This document shows, one piece after another, positions 7,593 through 17,289 of a DNA stretch of 64,000 nt. The first letter of the stretch is position 1; the number at the start of each line of letters is the position of its first letter. The position numbers and the translations under genes were made by a program. This stretch comes from Rhodococcus sp. 14-2483-1-2. Lineage in GTDB: Bacteria; Actinomycetota; Actinomycetes; Mycobacteriales; Mycobacteriaceae. The notes under the pieces are model-generated. The model was not told the origin of the DNA and ran no database searches. It was given only the letters and a program-made list of their open reading frames with translations. The stretch covers positions 310,001-374,000 of the forward strand of contig NZ_NPFW01000007.1 in NCBI RefSeq assembly GCF_002259405.1. The letters run 5' to 3'.

Positions 7593-9145
7593 GGTGTGCT
7601 TCCCTTCGATGATGAGTGAGACATGGTGCTGCGTACTTCGGTCTTGAGGATCTTTCCCACCTTCGAGCGGGGAAGGTCGGTCCAGATCTGAATCTGTTTG
7701 GGTGCCTTGATGCTTCCGATTCGCGCCTTCACGTGCGAGATCAGATCCTCGTCCGACGCGTCCCGGCCGGGTCGCAACATGACTGCTGCGGTGACGCGTT
7801 CGCCCCACTTGTCGTCGGGCAACCCGACGACAGCGCATTCCTTCACCGACGGATGCGACAGCAGGGCCTGTTCCACCTCGGCCGAGTAGACGTTGAACCC
7901 GCCCGTGATGATCATGTCCTTGGCGCGGTCCACGACATACAGGTAACCGTCGTCGTCGAGGTACCCGATGTCGCCGGTGTGGTGCCACCCGTGGGCACCC
8001 ACTTCGGCGGTGGCGTCGGGATTCTCGTGATAGCCCTGCATCACGAGTGGACCGCGAACGACGATCTCACCGCGCTCACCGCGCTCGACCAGCCCACCAT
8101 CGTCGTTCATGATCGCCACCGTGGTCAGGGGAGTCGGCTTGCCTGCCGAACTCAGTCGCTCGGTGGCGACCGTGCCGTCGCTGCGGAAATGATCGGCCGG
8201 AGCGAGCGTTGCGATCATGTTCGGCGCTTCGGTCTGGCCGAAGAGCTGTCCGAGAACCGGCCCGATGCGGGTCAGTGCCTCTTCCAGTCGAGTCGGCGAC
8301 ATCGGTGCGGCCCCGTACCAGAGGCACCGAAGCGACGTCAGATCCGTGACGTCGAGATCCGGATGATCGAGCACGCCGTAGATCACCGTCGGCGGCAGAA
8401 ACGCGTGGGTGATCCCGTGTTTCTCGATGAGGGACAGGAACTTTCCGACGTCGGGAGCGCCCATGACCACAACGTGTCCGCCGAGACTGAGAATGGGAAA
8501 CGTCAGCACGCCCGCAGAGTGGGTCAGCGGTGCAAGAGCCAGGTACCGAGGCCGATCCCCGAAGGGATAACTCATGAGTGCTGTTGCCGTGGAGGTCATC
8601 ATGTTCTCCTCGGTCAGCCTCACCCCCTTGGGTTTTCCGGTCGTACCGCCCGTGCCGGCGATCATGCACAATCCGTCCGCCGGTCGTCTGTCGGCAACAG
8701 AATCGGAACCGTGTTCGACGAGCCAGCTGTCGTACGAGAGCGCTCCCGGCACGTCGCCGTCCAGACAGACGAGCCATTCCAACCGAGGAAGCTGGTCGCG
8801 AATGCGACCGACGAGATCGGCGAAGGCTTTCTGGAAGAACAGGAATCGGCAGCCGAACAGCTCGAACAGCTGCCGATTCTCGTCGGCTTCGTTGCGTGGA
8901 TTGATCGGGCACCACACCGCCCCTGCCCGCGAGATCGCGAATACACAGGTCAGCGCGAGCGGGTCGTTGGCGGAGAGCACAGCGACCCGGTCACCTGCCT
9001 CGATCCCGTTGTGCTGCAGCGCTGCGGCGATGGCCACCGTGTCGTCGTACACCTGGCCGTAGTTTCGGGTGGTGTGACCGATGGTGAGACAGGGTGCGTC
9101 TCGGCCCAGTGACACACCCTTGTCGAGGTAATCGGACAGCCGCAT
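7589..9145 (-). CDS. AMP-dependent acyl-CoA synthetase/ligase
   Basis: A 518-residue ANL-superfamily enzyme that would activate a carboxylic acid to its CoA ester through an acyl-AMP. The signatures are in order: GTGGTTGKPKG (P-loop), WYGAAPMS, LFGQTEAPN, WHTGDIGYLDDDGYLYVVDR, KDMIITGGFNVYSAEVE, and LPRSKVGKILK with the catalytic C-terminal lysine. ATG 9145 (MRLSDYLDKG) is the family start, although the open frame continues upstream over the neighbouring gene. It is the middle gene of a three-gene operon with the saccharopine-dehydrogenase-like gene and the SDR. Confidence 0.9.
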   Translation of the reverse strand: MRLSDYLDKGVSLGRDAPCLTIGHTTRNYGQVYDDTVAIAAALQHNGIEAGDRVAVLSANDPLALTCVFAISRAGAVWCPINPRNEADENRQLFELFGCRFLFFQKAFADLVGRIRDQLPRLEWLVCLDGDVPGALSYDSWLVEHGSDSVADRRPADGLCMIAGTGGTTGKPKGVRLTEENMMTSTATALMSYPFGDRPRYLALAPLTHSAGVLTFPILSLGGHVVVMGAPDVGKFLSLIEKHGITHAFLPPTVIYGVLDHPDLDVTDLTSLRCLWYGAAPMSPTRLEEALTRIGPVLGQLFGQTEAPNMIATLAPADHFRSDGTVATERLSSAGKPTPLTTVAIMNDDGGLVERGERGEIVVRGPLVMQGYHENPDATAEVGAHGWHHTGDIGYLDDDGYLYVVDRAKDMIITGGFNVYSAEVEQALLSHPSVKECAVVGLPDDKWGERVTAAVMLRPGRDASDEDLISHVKARIGSIKAPKQIQIWTDLPRSKVGKILKTEVRSTMSHSSSKGSTP

Positions 9146-9156
9146 CGACCCTGTCC

Positions 9157-10281
9157 TCAGCTGTGTGCAGTGACGATGGGTTCGAGCACCAGCCCGAACG
9201 CGCGAAGCACGCCGAGCAGTTCTCGATGTCCGAATGCCTGGCAGCTCGAGGCGAATCCGACCTTCTTCGGCGGCCCCTGCAGCAGATGCGCCGCTGCGTA
9301 GGCGTTGAGCAGTGCAGTCTGCTTGTAGTTGCAGTTGCCGTGAATCACGGTGTGCACGCGACCGAGCGGTCCCGACGCGTAGACCGAATCGAGCGAGGTG
9401 TTGATGCGCGGGTTTTCTCGGGGAGGTGTCTCGCTTCGTACCGAGCCTGCCACCGTGTCGATGATCTGATACTTCTCCGCATCGGACTTGCCCTCCATCT
9501 GAGCCATTGCGGCGGAGATGATTTGGGGCACCGCCAGCATGAGAGGCTTGTTCATGACGCCGCCGAGCGCCCGGGCGTTCGCTACGCGCGGGTCGTTCTT
9601 GAACCACACCGGATGGGATGTCCCGCCCCAGGGAAGAGCCAGGCCCAGGTCGTGCTGGCCGGGCACGACGACCTGCATGACGCCGTCGTCCGGCCATTCG
9701 ACGTATTCGTTCTGCTCCAGGTAGTAGGCCTTGGAGAACGCGGCGTTGGTGAGGATCGTGTTCGTCGACGCGACCGTCGGGTGCCCCTTCCAGAAGACCT
9801 CGATGTCGAGTGTGTCCAGCCCCGGCGTCTCGAGGCAGATGTTCGCGGCGATCTCGCCGATGCTGTACATCTGTGCCAAACCTGGTGTGAGTACCAGGTT
9901 TCGGGCAGCGAATTCCGAGCCGTACTTGGCCTCGGCGTCGATCATCCAGTCCTGCTCACCCGTGGTGTCGGTGTAGTGCGCGCCGATCTCGATGCACGCC
10001 TGCGCAACTTCGTGGCCGTATCGCGAGAACGGTCCGACCGTGTTGAGGACGATCTCCGCGCCCCGGAATGCCTCGGCGAGGGCCTCTGAGGTGTGTTCCA
10101 CCTCGACGACGTCGTGTTCGACGGTCTCGATGCCGGGAACCACGTCGATGATGCCTTTGACGCGGCCTTCGTCGCGTCCGGCGGCCAGGAAGGGAATGTT
10201 GTACTCGCGCAGGTATTCACAGATCAGTCGGCCGGTGTAGCCCGACGCACCGTAGACGACGACACGCTTGTCGGTTGGCAT
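9157..10281 (-). CDS. Saccharopine dehydrogenase-like NAD(P)-binding protein
   Basis: A 374-residue protein starting MPTDKRVVVYGASGYTGRLICEYL in two pieces, with the GASGYTG dinucleotide motif near the N-terminus. It also has the YTDTTGEQDWM region typical of the saccharopine dehydrogenase/trans-acting enoyl reductase group. Related actinobacterial proteins act on lipids rather than lysine intermediates, so a role in lipid or acyl modification with the downstream acyl-CoA ligase is plausible. It lies divergent from a TetR gene, with an inverted repeat between them. Confidence 0.75.
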   Translation of the reverse strand: MPTDKRVVVYGASGYTGRLICEYLREYNIPFLAAGRDEGRVKGIIDVVPGIETVEHDVVEVEHTSEALAEAFRGAEIVLNTVGPFSRYGHEVAQACIEIGAHYTDTTGEQDWMIDAEAKYGSEFAARNLVLTPGLAQMYSIGEIAANICLETPGLDTLDIEVFWKGHPTVASTNTILTNAAFSKAYYLEQNEYVEWPDDGVMQVVVPGQHDLGLALPWGGTSHPVWFKNDPRVANARALGGVMNKPLMLAVPQIISAAMAQMEGKSDAEKYQIIDTVAGSVRSETPPRENPRINTSLDSVYASGPLGRVHTVIHGNCNYKQTALLNAYAAAHLLQGPPKKVGFASSCQAFGHRELLGVLRAFGLVLEPIVTAHS

Positions 10282-10418
10282 GGAAGGTCCTCTCGTGATC
10301 GGCCCGTCCGCACGGCGGACCGAGATGGGTTGAGACTGCGAGCACCGGAGGGGACGTGGGGAACATCCGCCCTTCTGACGTGTGCTGCGCATCACACTAG
10401 GATAGAATTTGTACAGAC

Positions 10419-10436
10419 GTCAAGCTTTTTCTTGAC
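10419..10436. promoter_or_regulatory. Inverted repeat, probable TetR operator
   Basis: GTCAAG-CTTTTT-CTTGAC forms a 6-bp inverted repeat in the divergent promoter region of the saccharopine-dehydrogenase-like operon and the TetR gene at 10528. Its position suggests the TetR protein controls both directions. Confidence 0.5.
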
Positions 10437-10527
10437 AACTGCCCAGGATTTGCGCGACGCCGACATCCCCCGATCGGCCGTCGGGCATACACTGGGTTGA
10501 CGACCACGCGCGGAGAGGACCCGGACC

Positions 10528-11166
10528 ATGACCCAGACCGCTGATCCGCGCGCGCGTATCGAAGAGCGAGCCCGCAACAAGTTCGAGTCCAAGCGGACCG
10601 AACTGGCCGAGGCGACACTGCACACGCTGGCCGAATTGGGCTATGCCCGCACGTCACTGCGGGAGATCGCCCAGAATTCCGAGTATTCGCACGGCGTTCT
10701 GCACTACTACTTCACCGACAAACTCGACCTCATCACGCACGCCGTTCGCAAGTACGAGGCCATCTGCGTCACTCGTTACGACGAGGTGGTGGCCAACGCG
10801 GTCGACGCCACCGGCTTGTACGCGGACTTCGAGGCGAAGTATTTCGCCACTCTGGCTGCGGACGCCGGCATTCATCGACTCTGGTACGACCTGCGCAATC
10901 AAGCCCTGTTCGACGGTTCGTTCCGCAACGACGTGCTCGAGATCGAGGAACGTCGCGAGGACATGATCTGGCGTGTGGTGGCTCGATACTGCGAACTTCG
11001 CGGCACTACGCCTGCACTCGACAAGGCCTCCGCCTACATCCTTCTCGACGGCATCTTTCAGCGCGCCCTCCTGCATCACCTGGCCGACAACACAGCCGAG
11101 ATCACCGCAGCGCGTCGCCAACTGCATGCTGCGTTCGCGTTACTGGATTTCCCGACGCCTCAGTAG
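10528..11166 (+). CDS. TetR-family transcriptional regulator
   Basis: A 212-residue repressor with the HTH LREIAQNSEYSHGVLHYYFTDKLDLI. The ATG at 10528 follows a GGAGAGGA ribosome site. It diverges from the acyl-CoA ligase operon, which is its most likely target. Its end overlaps the convergent citrate synthase-like gene by 7 nt. Confidence 0.85.
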   Translation: MTQTADPRARIEERARNKFESKRTELAEATLHTLAELGYARTSLREIAQNSEYSHGVLHYYFTDKLDLITHAVRKYEAICVTRYDEVVANAVDATGLYADFEAKYFATLAADAGIHRLWYDLRNQALFDGSFRNDVLEIEERREDMIWRVVARYCELRGTTPALDKASAYILLDGIFQRALLHHLADNTAEITAARRQLHAAFALLDFPTPQ

Positions 11167-12368
11167 GTTCCCGGCCGAGTCCCCGTGTAGATGCCGGGAA
11201 CTCGAAAGCGCAGGGGCTCTTCGCCGTATTCTTCGAGGGCGTGTGCCGTCCACCCCACGATCCGGGCCAGTGCGAACAGCATCTCCGGCGTGTCTGCCCT
11301 GAGTCCGTAGGCGAGCGTGAACGTGGCGAGAGCGAAATCCGAGTTCGGAAAGGTATCGAATCTGCTACTCACCTCCTCGATTATCGTGTCCGCAGCAGCG
11401 ACCACCACGGGGTCCGCACCGTGAGCGGGGTCCCGAAGCAATCGCAGTACTTCCTCGGCGCGAGGGTCTCGGTCGGTGTAGATGACGTGCCCGAAGCCGG
11501 GCACCCGCTCCCCGGACCTCAATTGTGTTGCGAGAGCGCCTATCGGATCATCGATTGCCGTCGCCAGGAAACGGTGCACGGGATCGGCGGCCGAGCCGTG
11601 CAGGGGGCCGTCGATACAGCCGAGTCCCGCCGAGACTATCGAGTACAGATTGGCCCGGGTGCTCGCCGCAACCCGCACTCCGAGCGTCGACGCAGCCAGA
11701 CCGTGGTCGGCCATCAGAACGAGCGCGGCCTGCAGCACCACCCGACCATTCGGATCGGATGCGTCGGACTCGATTGCCTCCCAGACCGATTCGGCGATCA
11801 GAAGCTCAGAGGAACCACCACCGAGGGCTGCTGCGACCGTCAGCAGCAGCTGCCCTGCCTCGCGGACAACGGATGTGTACCCGGTGTCGAATCTCATCGG
11901 GCGGTAGGTGGACGCGATGTCGACGGCAATGCGGATCCGATCGATGGACCGGCAATCAGGCGACAGCAACTCAAGTGCCTCTCGGCATCGTTGTACGACA
12001 ACAGGATCGGTGACGAACTGCGCTCCGTCCACCAGCTCACCCGTCCACACGAACTGTGCGACCGACTCGAAAGTACGTGAGCTGAGCTCGACCGCGTCAC
12101 GCCCCCGGTAGTAGAGATGACCATCGTCGATGAGCGTGATCCGAGTCCGAATTCGCTCCACCGCACCGATATCGGTGCGCCGAGCAGTATCGCGTCCGGC
12201 GAGAGATTCCACCTCGTCGACGTCGAACACGCTCCCGCGCACTCCGGGTAGTCGAGTGCTGGTCAACAGACCGCGGCTGACGTAGGCATACACCGTTTCC
12301 GGCTTGACGCCCAGTCGTGCGGCGGCCTGCGTGGTGGTGAGCATGTTCCAACCGTCGGCGTGCGTCAT
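11160..12368 (-). CDS. Citrate synthase family protein with N-terminal MerR-like HTH
   Basis: About 402 residues. An excisionase/MerR-type HTH lies at the N-terminus (MLTTTQAAARLGVKPETVYAYVSRGLL). It is followed by a full citrate/2-methylcitrate synthase domain with GPLHGSAADP, GFGHVIYTDRDPRA and the NSDFA segment that carries the catalytic aspartate. The domain pair suggests an enzyme that can also bind DNA, or a regulator built on a citrate synthase fold. ATG 12368 is preferred; 12404 and the ATG before LTTTQ are alternatives. It diverges from another citrate synthase gene. Confidence 0.8.
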   Translation of the reverse strand: MTHADGWNMLTTTQAAARLGVKPETVYAYVSRGLLTSTRLPGVRGSVFDVDEVESLAGRDTARRTDIGAVERIRTRITLIDDGHLYYRGRDAVELSSRTFESVAQFVWTGELVDGAQFVTDPVVVQRCREALELLSPDCRSIDRIRIAVDIASTYRPMRFDTGYTSVVREAGQLLLTVAAALGGGSSELLIAESVWEAIESDASDPNGRVVLQAALVLMADHGLAASTLGVRVAASTRANLYSIVSAGLGCIDGPLHGSAADPVHRFLATAIDDPIGALATQLRSGERVPGFGHVIYTDRDPRAEEVLRLLRDPAHGADPVVVAAADTIIEEVSSRFDTFPNSDFALATFTLAYGLRADTPEMLFALARIVGWTAHALEEYGEEPLRFRVPGIYTGTRPGTY

Positions 12369-12457
12369 GTCCGCCTTCCGCATTGACTTGATCAACATTG
12401 ACAAGAATCAACATTAGCGCGGATCGTAGGGGTTGACCAGCGCAAAGGAGTGCAGCC

Positions 12458-13603
12458 ATGACCGTTCTCGACGCCCCACGGGGGCTCCACAACGTCGTCG
12501 TCACCACCACATCGATCGGAGATGTACGCGGCGACGAAGGCTTTTATCACTACCGGCAATACTCGGCGATCGACATCGCGCTACACCTGACCTTCGAGGA
12601 CGCGTGGTTCCTCATGGTCGAGGGCCGGTTGCCGAGCGACTCCGAGCGCGCCGGGTTCCTGCGCACGGTGGCACCACTGCGCGTGCTGCCCAAGGACGTC
12701 GCAGCGGCCGTGAAGACAGTGGCACTGTCGGGTCCGGAGCAACCACTCTTCGCGTTACGGACGGTGTTGTCGGGAGTGGCCGGCGCTGTGCCGCTGTACG
12801 AGTCGTCGGAATCGGACAAGCGTGCGACCGCGCTGAGTCTGTGTGCGATGACACCGACCATCCTGGCTGCCGTACACAGGATTCGGGCCGGCCAGGTGCC
12901 GATCGATCCACGCGAGGACCTGACCACGGCTCAGAACTGGCTGTTCATGATCACCGGACAGGTGCCCGACGCCGATCGTGCCCGAGCGATCGATCGATAT
13001 CTCACCGCCACGATCGATCACGGGTTCAACGCGTCGACCTTCACTGCGCGAGTCGTGGCGTCAACGGGATCCGACATCGCATCCGCAGTGTGTGCCGCGA
13101 TCGGTGCCTTCGCTGGTCCGTTGCACGGGGGTGCGCCCGATCGGGCTCTCGACGGGCTGGACGAGATTGCCGACATCGACTCCGCCGATGCCTGGGCACG
13201 CACGAAGATCACTGCGGGCGACCGCATCATGGGATTCGGGCATCCGGTCTACAGAACAGATGACCCCCGATCGGTGATGCTGCGCGAGACTGCGCAGGAG
13301 ATGGGCGGTGAGCTCATCGACAAGGCGGTTCAGGTCGAGAAGGTCATCGCCGCTGCGCTCGCCGATCTGAAGCCGGACCGCAAGCTGTACGCCAATGTCG
13401 AGTACTACGCCGGCGTCGTGATGGAGCTGTGCGGAATTCCGCGGTCGATGTTCACGCCCACCTTCGCATGCAGCCGGATGGTCGGGTGGTGCGCCAACAT
13501 CGTCGAGCAGTCGCACGACAGCAAGATCATTCGCCCGATCGCCCGCTACGGCGGCCCAGTGCCTTCGGCAGTGGTGCGGTCAAGTGCCGCCCAGGGCACC
13601 TAA
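12458..13603 (+). CDS. Citrate synthase / 2-methylcitrate synthase
   Basis: A 381-residue enzyme expected to condense acetyl- or propionyl-CoA with oxaloacetate. Conserved pieces are the active-site histidines in GPLHGGAPDRALD and GFGHPVYRTDDPR, and the C-terminal FTPTFACSRMVGWCANIVEQ. In the usual NVDFY motif the aspartate is Glu here (NVEYYAG), which I believe is normal for this actinobacterial subfamily. The start has an AAAGGAG ribosome site. It is divergent from, and probably regulated by, the HTH-bearing paralog. Confidence 0.85.
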   Translation: MTVLDAPRGLHNVVVTTTSIGDVRGDEGFYHYRQYSAIDIALHLTFEDAWFLMVEGRLPSDSERAGFLRTVAPLRVLPKDVAAAVKTVALSGPEQPLFALRTVLSGVAGAVPLYESSESDKRATALSLCAMTPTILAAVHRIRAGQVPIDPREDLTTAQNWLFMITGQVPDADRARAIDRYLTATIDHGFNASTFTARVVASTGSDIASAVCAAIGAFAGPLHGGAPDRALDGLDEIADIDSADAWARTKITAGDRIMGFGHPVYRTDDPRSVMLRETAQEMGGELIDKAVQVEKVIAAALADLKPDRKLYANVEYYAGVVMELCGIPRSMFTPTFACSRMVGWCANIVEQSHDSKIIRPIARYGGPVPSAVVRSSAAQGT

Positions 13604-13692
13604 TCACGCCACTGCGCACTGGCGGCGGTCGGGCTCGCCGGAACCGAACCTCGGTTCCCCGGACCGAGGACAGTCGCTGTCTCGGCACTCGC

Positions 13693-14219
13693 ATGTCTGC
13701 AGATATGGAGCAGATTGATGATAAATTTCGAGAGACGCACGGCGCTACCGCCGCCGACCGATTCATGCCGATAGATCCGGACAGCCCGGGTTCGTTGCTT
13801 CCGCTGCACCACCAACCGATGGCGATCGCGCGGTAGCTTTCGGCGGTCTGGTGGGTACCGGTATTCGCTACGGCGCGGAGTCCGCTTATCCGGCCGGTTC
13901 GGGTTCGTTCCCGTTCACCACGGTCGTCATCAACCTCACCGGAGCTTTCGTGTTCGGAATGTTGCTCGAACGGCTCGCTTTGTCCGGACCAGACAATGGC
14001 TGGCGACGCCAGGTTCGGCTGCGCATCGGCACCGGCGTACTCGACTCGTACACTACCTACAGCTCGTTCGCTCTCGAAACCGTGGAGCTGCTGCGAGATC
14101 ATCGCGTGGTAGCTGCCGCGTTGTACACGACCATCAGTCTGCCAATCGGTACGTTGGCGGCCGGAGCAGGCATCGTTCTCTCGCAGCGGTTCGGTGTCCA
14201 CGTAGAGGACGAGCGATGA
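13693..14219 (+). pseudogene. crcB: crcB-type fluoride channel, first paralog, frameshifted near its start
   Basis: The main frame encodes a small four-helix membrane protein with GTGIRYG, NLTGAFVFGMLLERLAL and the TYSSFALETVELL filter segment of Fluc/CrcB channels. The N-terminus (MPIDPDSPGSLLPLHHQPMA) lies in another frame that stops at 13836, and joining the two near 13830 restores MAIARAVAFGGLVGTGIRYG. This is a single-nucleotide lesion. A late GTG start at 13851 would lose most of helix 1. It overlaps the next crcB by ATGA. Confidence 0.7.
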
Positions 14220-14588
14220 TCGCGCTGTGGGTCGTTCTCGCCGGAAGTGCCGGTGCAGTAAGCAGATTCGCGCTGGACGGCGCCATCCGGGCACGGTTGA
14301 AGACCAAATTCCCCTACGCCACAGTGCTGATCAACGTCACCTGATCGGCCGTCCTCGGTATCGTCACGGGGTTGGTGGCGTTTCGATCTGCGCCCGGAAC
14401 AGGTGCAGACAATAGTCGGTGTCGGATTATGCGGCGGCTTCACCACTTTCAGCACCGCAAGTGTCGAGACCGCGCGCCTGCTCGGACGTCGGCGCTACAA
14501 GCTCGCGGCGTCCAACTCCATCGGCACAGCGCTCTGCACCACCGTGGCAGTCGCGGTATCCATCGTCGCAACGGCGTACATCTGGTGA
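14216..14588 (+). pseudogene. crcB: crcB-type fluoride channel, second paralog, nonsense and frameshift
   Basis: It begins MIALWVVLAGSAGAVSRFALDG as in CrcB, then meets an in-frame TGA at 14342-14344, where the family has a glycine (NVTGSAVLG). A second lesion shifts the frame near 14390; the rest, LRPEQVQTIVGVGLCGGFTTFSTASVETARLL (in parts), runs to the TGA at 14586. Actinobacterial CrcB proteins work as dual-topology pairs, so both halves of this pair are damaged. Confidence 0.75.
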
Positions 14589-14643
14589 CATGTCGAGCGC
14601 CCCGCATGTTCGTTCTGGCAGTGCCCGATTCGTGGAGGGCGTA

Positions 14644-15143
14644 ATGGCAGATCCACACCACCGCGGACGCAGCGCAGTAGAACACATCGACGGACCGGAC
14701 GGTGGTCCCCATACTCACAAGTGCCCGCTGGTGGTCGGTTACGACGGCGGCGACATCTCGCATCGCGCACTGACGTGGTCGCTACAGTTCGCCTCGGGGA
14801 TCGGAGGATCTGTGCTCGTCGTGCACGTCATCGACACCGCTGACCACCCGTCGACCCTGACTCAAACACCTACGAAGAGGACACCGAGGCTTAGGCGGGT
14901 CGCGAACGTGACCGCGATGTCTCAGCACTCGACCGAGCGGACAAGCCACGAACCTGCGGTGCGATCTACGGAACTCCCGGCAGCGCACTGGAGTCTTTCG
15001 GACGGAAGTACAAAGATCAGATGACCGTCCTGGGTGCGTCCAGCTGCGGGTTTGTCTCGGTGCTACGCAGATTGGGCGGCGAGTCCGCAGCCGACAATCT
15101 CGCTCGATACGGTCATCGGCCTGTCCTCACAGTTCCCGCCTGA
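14644..15143 (+). pseudogene. Universal stress protein, degraded
   Basis: The N-terminal 75 residues (KCPLVVGYDGGDISHRALTWSLQFA then VLVVHVIDTADHP) are a UspA start. A frameshift near 14850 and an in-frame TAG follow. The remaining frame encodes GTPGSALESFGRKYKDQMTVLGASSCGF and a GHRPVLTVPA tail, which is the classic C-terminal Usp signature. It adjoins the two broken crcB genes and probably decayed with them. Confidence 0.7.
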
Positions 15144-15149
15144 CTCGAC

Positions 15150-15340
15150 CGAACCTCGTCACAACTGCGCCCGCAGGGTAGGAGAAGCGCTAGCGTGACA
15201 CCGCTCCGGCCGAAGATGTCCCGCCCGGAGGGCGTCGCCATCAGCTCCACTCGCGTGATCCCGGTTTCACAAGCCCACGCCATCACCGCTGCGGACGTCC
15301 GCCGACTTCCCTCACCGGTGGCGTCAGTCATGAAATGCAT
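15150..15340 (-). pseudogene. GNAT acetyltransferase fragment
   Basis: About 60 residues on the minus strand resemble only the C-terminal part of a GNAT acetyltransferase: AVMAWACETGITRVELMATPSGRDIFGRSG, the region ending in the usual YxxLGF. No N-terminal domain is found upstream, and the frame reads on into unrelated sequence. Confidence 0.4.
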
Positions 15341-15343
15341 GTT

Positions 15344-15606
15344 GCCGAATCAGACAAACGTAGCGTAACGGGCAATGGTCACGAGTCATCTACCCGAATG
15401 AAATTCCAGTTCACCCGCACCAAGGCCGGCCTTGTCGGGCCATAATGTTAACACTTTACAACTGGAGAACATTGATGGTCTGATGTCGGATCAGAGTGGC
15501 GGGGGCCTGATTTGCACTATTCATCGACGCAGTTGACGCTGGCCGGTGGCAACCTGAACTCGACTCATCGAAAGGCCGTCACAGCGACGGCGAAAGGGCG
15601 GCGTTG
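15344..15606. other. Intergenic region, no gene seen
   Basis: The stretch is lower in GC than its surroundings and contains an AT-rich segment (TAATGTTAACACTTTACAAC near 15445) that could serve as promoter for the membrane protein gene at 15607. I see no repeat or RNA structure. Confidence 0.35.
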
Positions 15607-17289
15607 ATGCGATGGGCCCGCCTGGCGGTGGGTACGTTCGGCTACGGAGCCTTCGGAATAGCGGTCAACTTGATTGCTTTTTCAAGTGCAAGTGGGTCAA
15701 CAATGATTCTGGCTCCACTCATTCTGCTCGCAATAGCTACGGCAACCTTGGTAGTTTACTACTCTCTGAGTTGGAGATTTCATACGAAATCACGACGCAT
15801 TACGGGCCGTATTATCACTCCGCCATTGCAGAGCATAGTATTGCTGGCCGCCACAAGCTGGGACACTGGCATGACGGATGAAGCGGCCGTAAATTTCTCC
15901 AATAGCATTGCGTACCCAAGCACAGTAATCGAGCGCATTACCGAGTCCGTTGAACCAATGACCAGATCAGTTCGGGTCGAGTCCACATACTCGTATCGCT
16001 TTTCTTCCAGCGGGACTACAGCAGTTGTACCTACAGATCTCGTAAAAAGGGGCGTACTGCGTGACGGCTTGAAGTTCTTCGACCACGAGGATCGCAGGCT
16101 TTCTTCGCTACCGAATACACGCGCGGCCGGGTACATCTTATCGGTCATCAGACGACTACTCAAGCAAGCCGGCGGTACCGCCTTGGTCCAATTTCAGACA
16201 TTGGATGCATCCGGACACTCGACCGAGTTAAGCCTTGCCGCACTGCTTGTGTCAACCAAACCGGTCGAGGACTCCAAGGTAATCGACCTGACCGATGCAG
16301 TAGCCTTACTGCCAACCACCGTCAACGGCGGCCGACTTCTACTATCCATCAACAAAATGATCAGAGTAATTGCGGGAGAGTATCCGCTGCTAGTTGTAGC
16401 AGGAAAACCCCCGGAGCAGTTGGATGGCACTGGAACATTCAGGATTAGATTGATCTACCGGCTGATCCCTGACCGGTATTTCGTCAAGGTCACCGGATCC
16501 GGAACAAATAAGCGACTGTGGGCTGAATGGCTACAGGGAATTCCGCGCCGATATTTGGGAATACCCCCGACGTCAATAGCTCACGAGCTCAAAAACGCCA
16601 GCCGCACGGCCAGTTTCCACGCAAATATCAAGGGTCCCGAGAGAACATACCTTGGACGCCAGCGAGTGGTTAATTGGCCGAGCAACGTGGATGTCGACCT
16701 CAGCTCAAATCAGTATGCGATGCGACGCAGACTTGGCCAACGACATGCTCATCTCTATTTCAGCGGAACCAATGACCTTCGCGACTCCTACTACGAATGC
16801 ACGTTCTTCGAGCGTGTACCTGGGTCAGTTGGTCAGGCGGCACTGGCTTCACTGGCCTCGACGATCTTGCTTGTCATTGCGACAATTGACCACTTGGGTT
16901 ACACGCAGCTCAACAAGACCGACATTCTCGCTGTTTTGCTTGCCCTGCCGGCAATAGCGGGAACTTGGCTCGGCCTTAGCCAGAACGACACGATCAGCGG
17001 CCCAACTGTTGCGGCCCGAGTCTCCAGCATCGTGACACTCGCAACTTCGCTCCTGGGTGCATGGTTCTACAGCGTGCTGCCCAGTTTTGTAAGTTCAGCC
17101 GAAAATGGTGGGGTGCACGGCCCGGCTAGCGTGGCCTCCGACCCAACCCATCTGACTGATCGACCATGGCAATGGGCATGGATTCTGGTGTGTGGACTGG
17201 CTGCAGGCAACCTCATAGGTATCCTTACCTGCTGGTTCTTCCGTAGCATGGTCCAAGCACAATTCACAGGCAGAACGGAACTGACATGA
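15607..17289 (+). CDS. Large membrane protein of unknown function
   Basis: A 560-residue protein with two predicted membrane helices at the N-terminus (about residues 5-25 and 33-52) and about four near the C-terminus (about 415-545). They flank a soluble domain of some 350 residues with no motif I recognise. GC content and codon choice are visibly lower than in neighbours (many AAT, ATA, TTG and AGA codons), which suggests recent acquisition. It overlaps the next small gene by ATGA. A TTG at 15604 is an alternative start. Confidence 0.65.
   Translation: MRWARLAVGTFGYGAFGIAVNLIAFSSASGSTMILAPLILLAIATATLVVYYSLSWRFHTKSRRITGRIITPPLQSIVLLAATSWDTGMTDEAAVNFSNSIAYPSTVIERITESVEPMTRSVRVESTYSYRFSSSGTTAVVPTDLVKRGVLRDGLKFFDHEDRRLSSLPNTRAAGYILSVIRRLLKQAGGTALVQFQTLDASGHSTELSLAALLVSTKPVEDSKVIDLTDAVALLPTTVNGGRLLLSINKMIRVIAGEYPLLVVAGKPPEQLDGTGTFRIRLIYRLIPDRYFVKVTGSGTNKRLWAEWLQGIPRRYLGIPPTSIAHELKNASRTASFHANIKGPERTYLGRQRVVNWPSNVDVDLSSNQYAMRRRLGQRHAHLYFSGTNDLRDSYYECTFFERVPGSVGQAALASLASTILLVIATIDHLGYTQLNKTDILAVLLALPAIAGTWLGLSQNDTISGPTVAARVSSIVTLATSLLGAWFYSVLPSFVSSAENGGVHGPASVASDPTHLTDRPWQWAWILVCGLAAGNLIGILTCWFFRSMVQAQFTGRTELT

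Noticed and set aside
7616..9112. A 498-codon plus-strand open frame
   Set aside because: It is antisense to the acyl-CoA ligase gene, whose motifs are complete. The plus-strand product has no recognisable domains; high GC makes long antisense frames common here.
13604..13692. Fluoride riboswitch upstream of the crcB genes
   Set aside because: I looked for the conserved crcB-motif pseudoknot core before the first crcB and did not find it.
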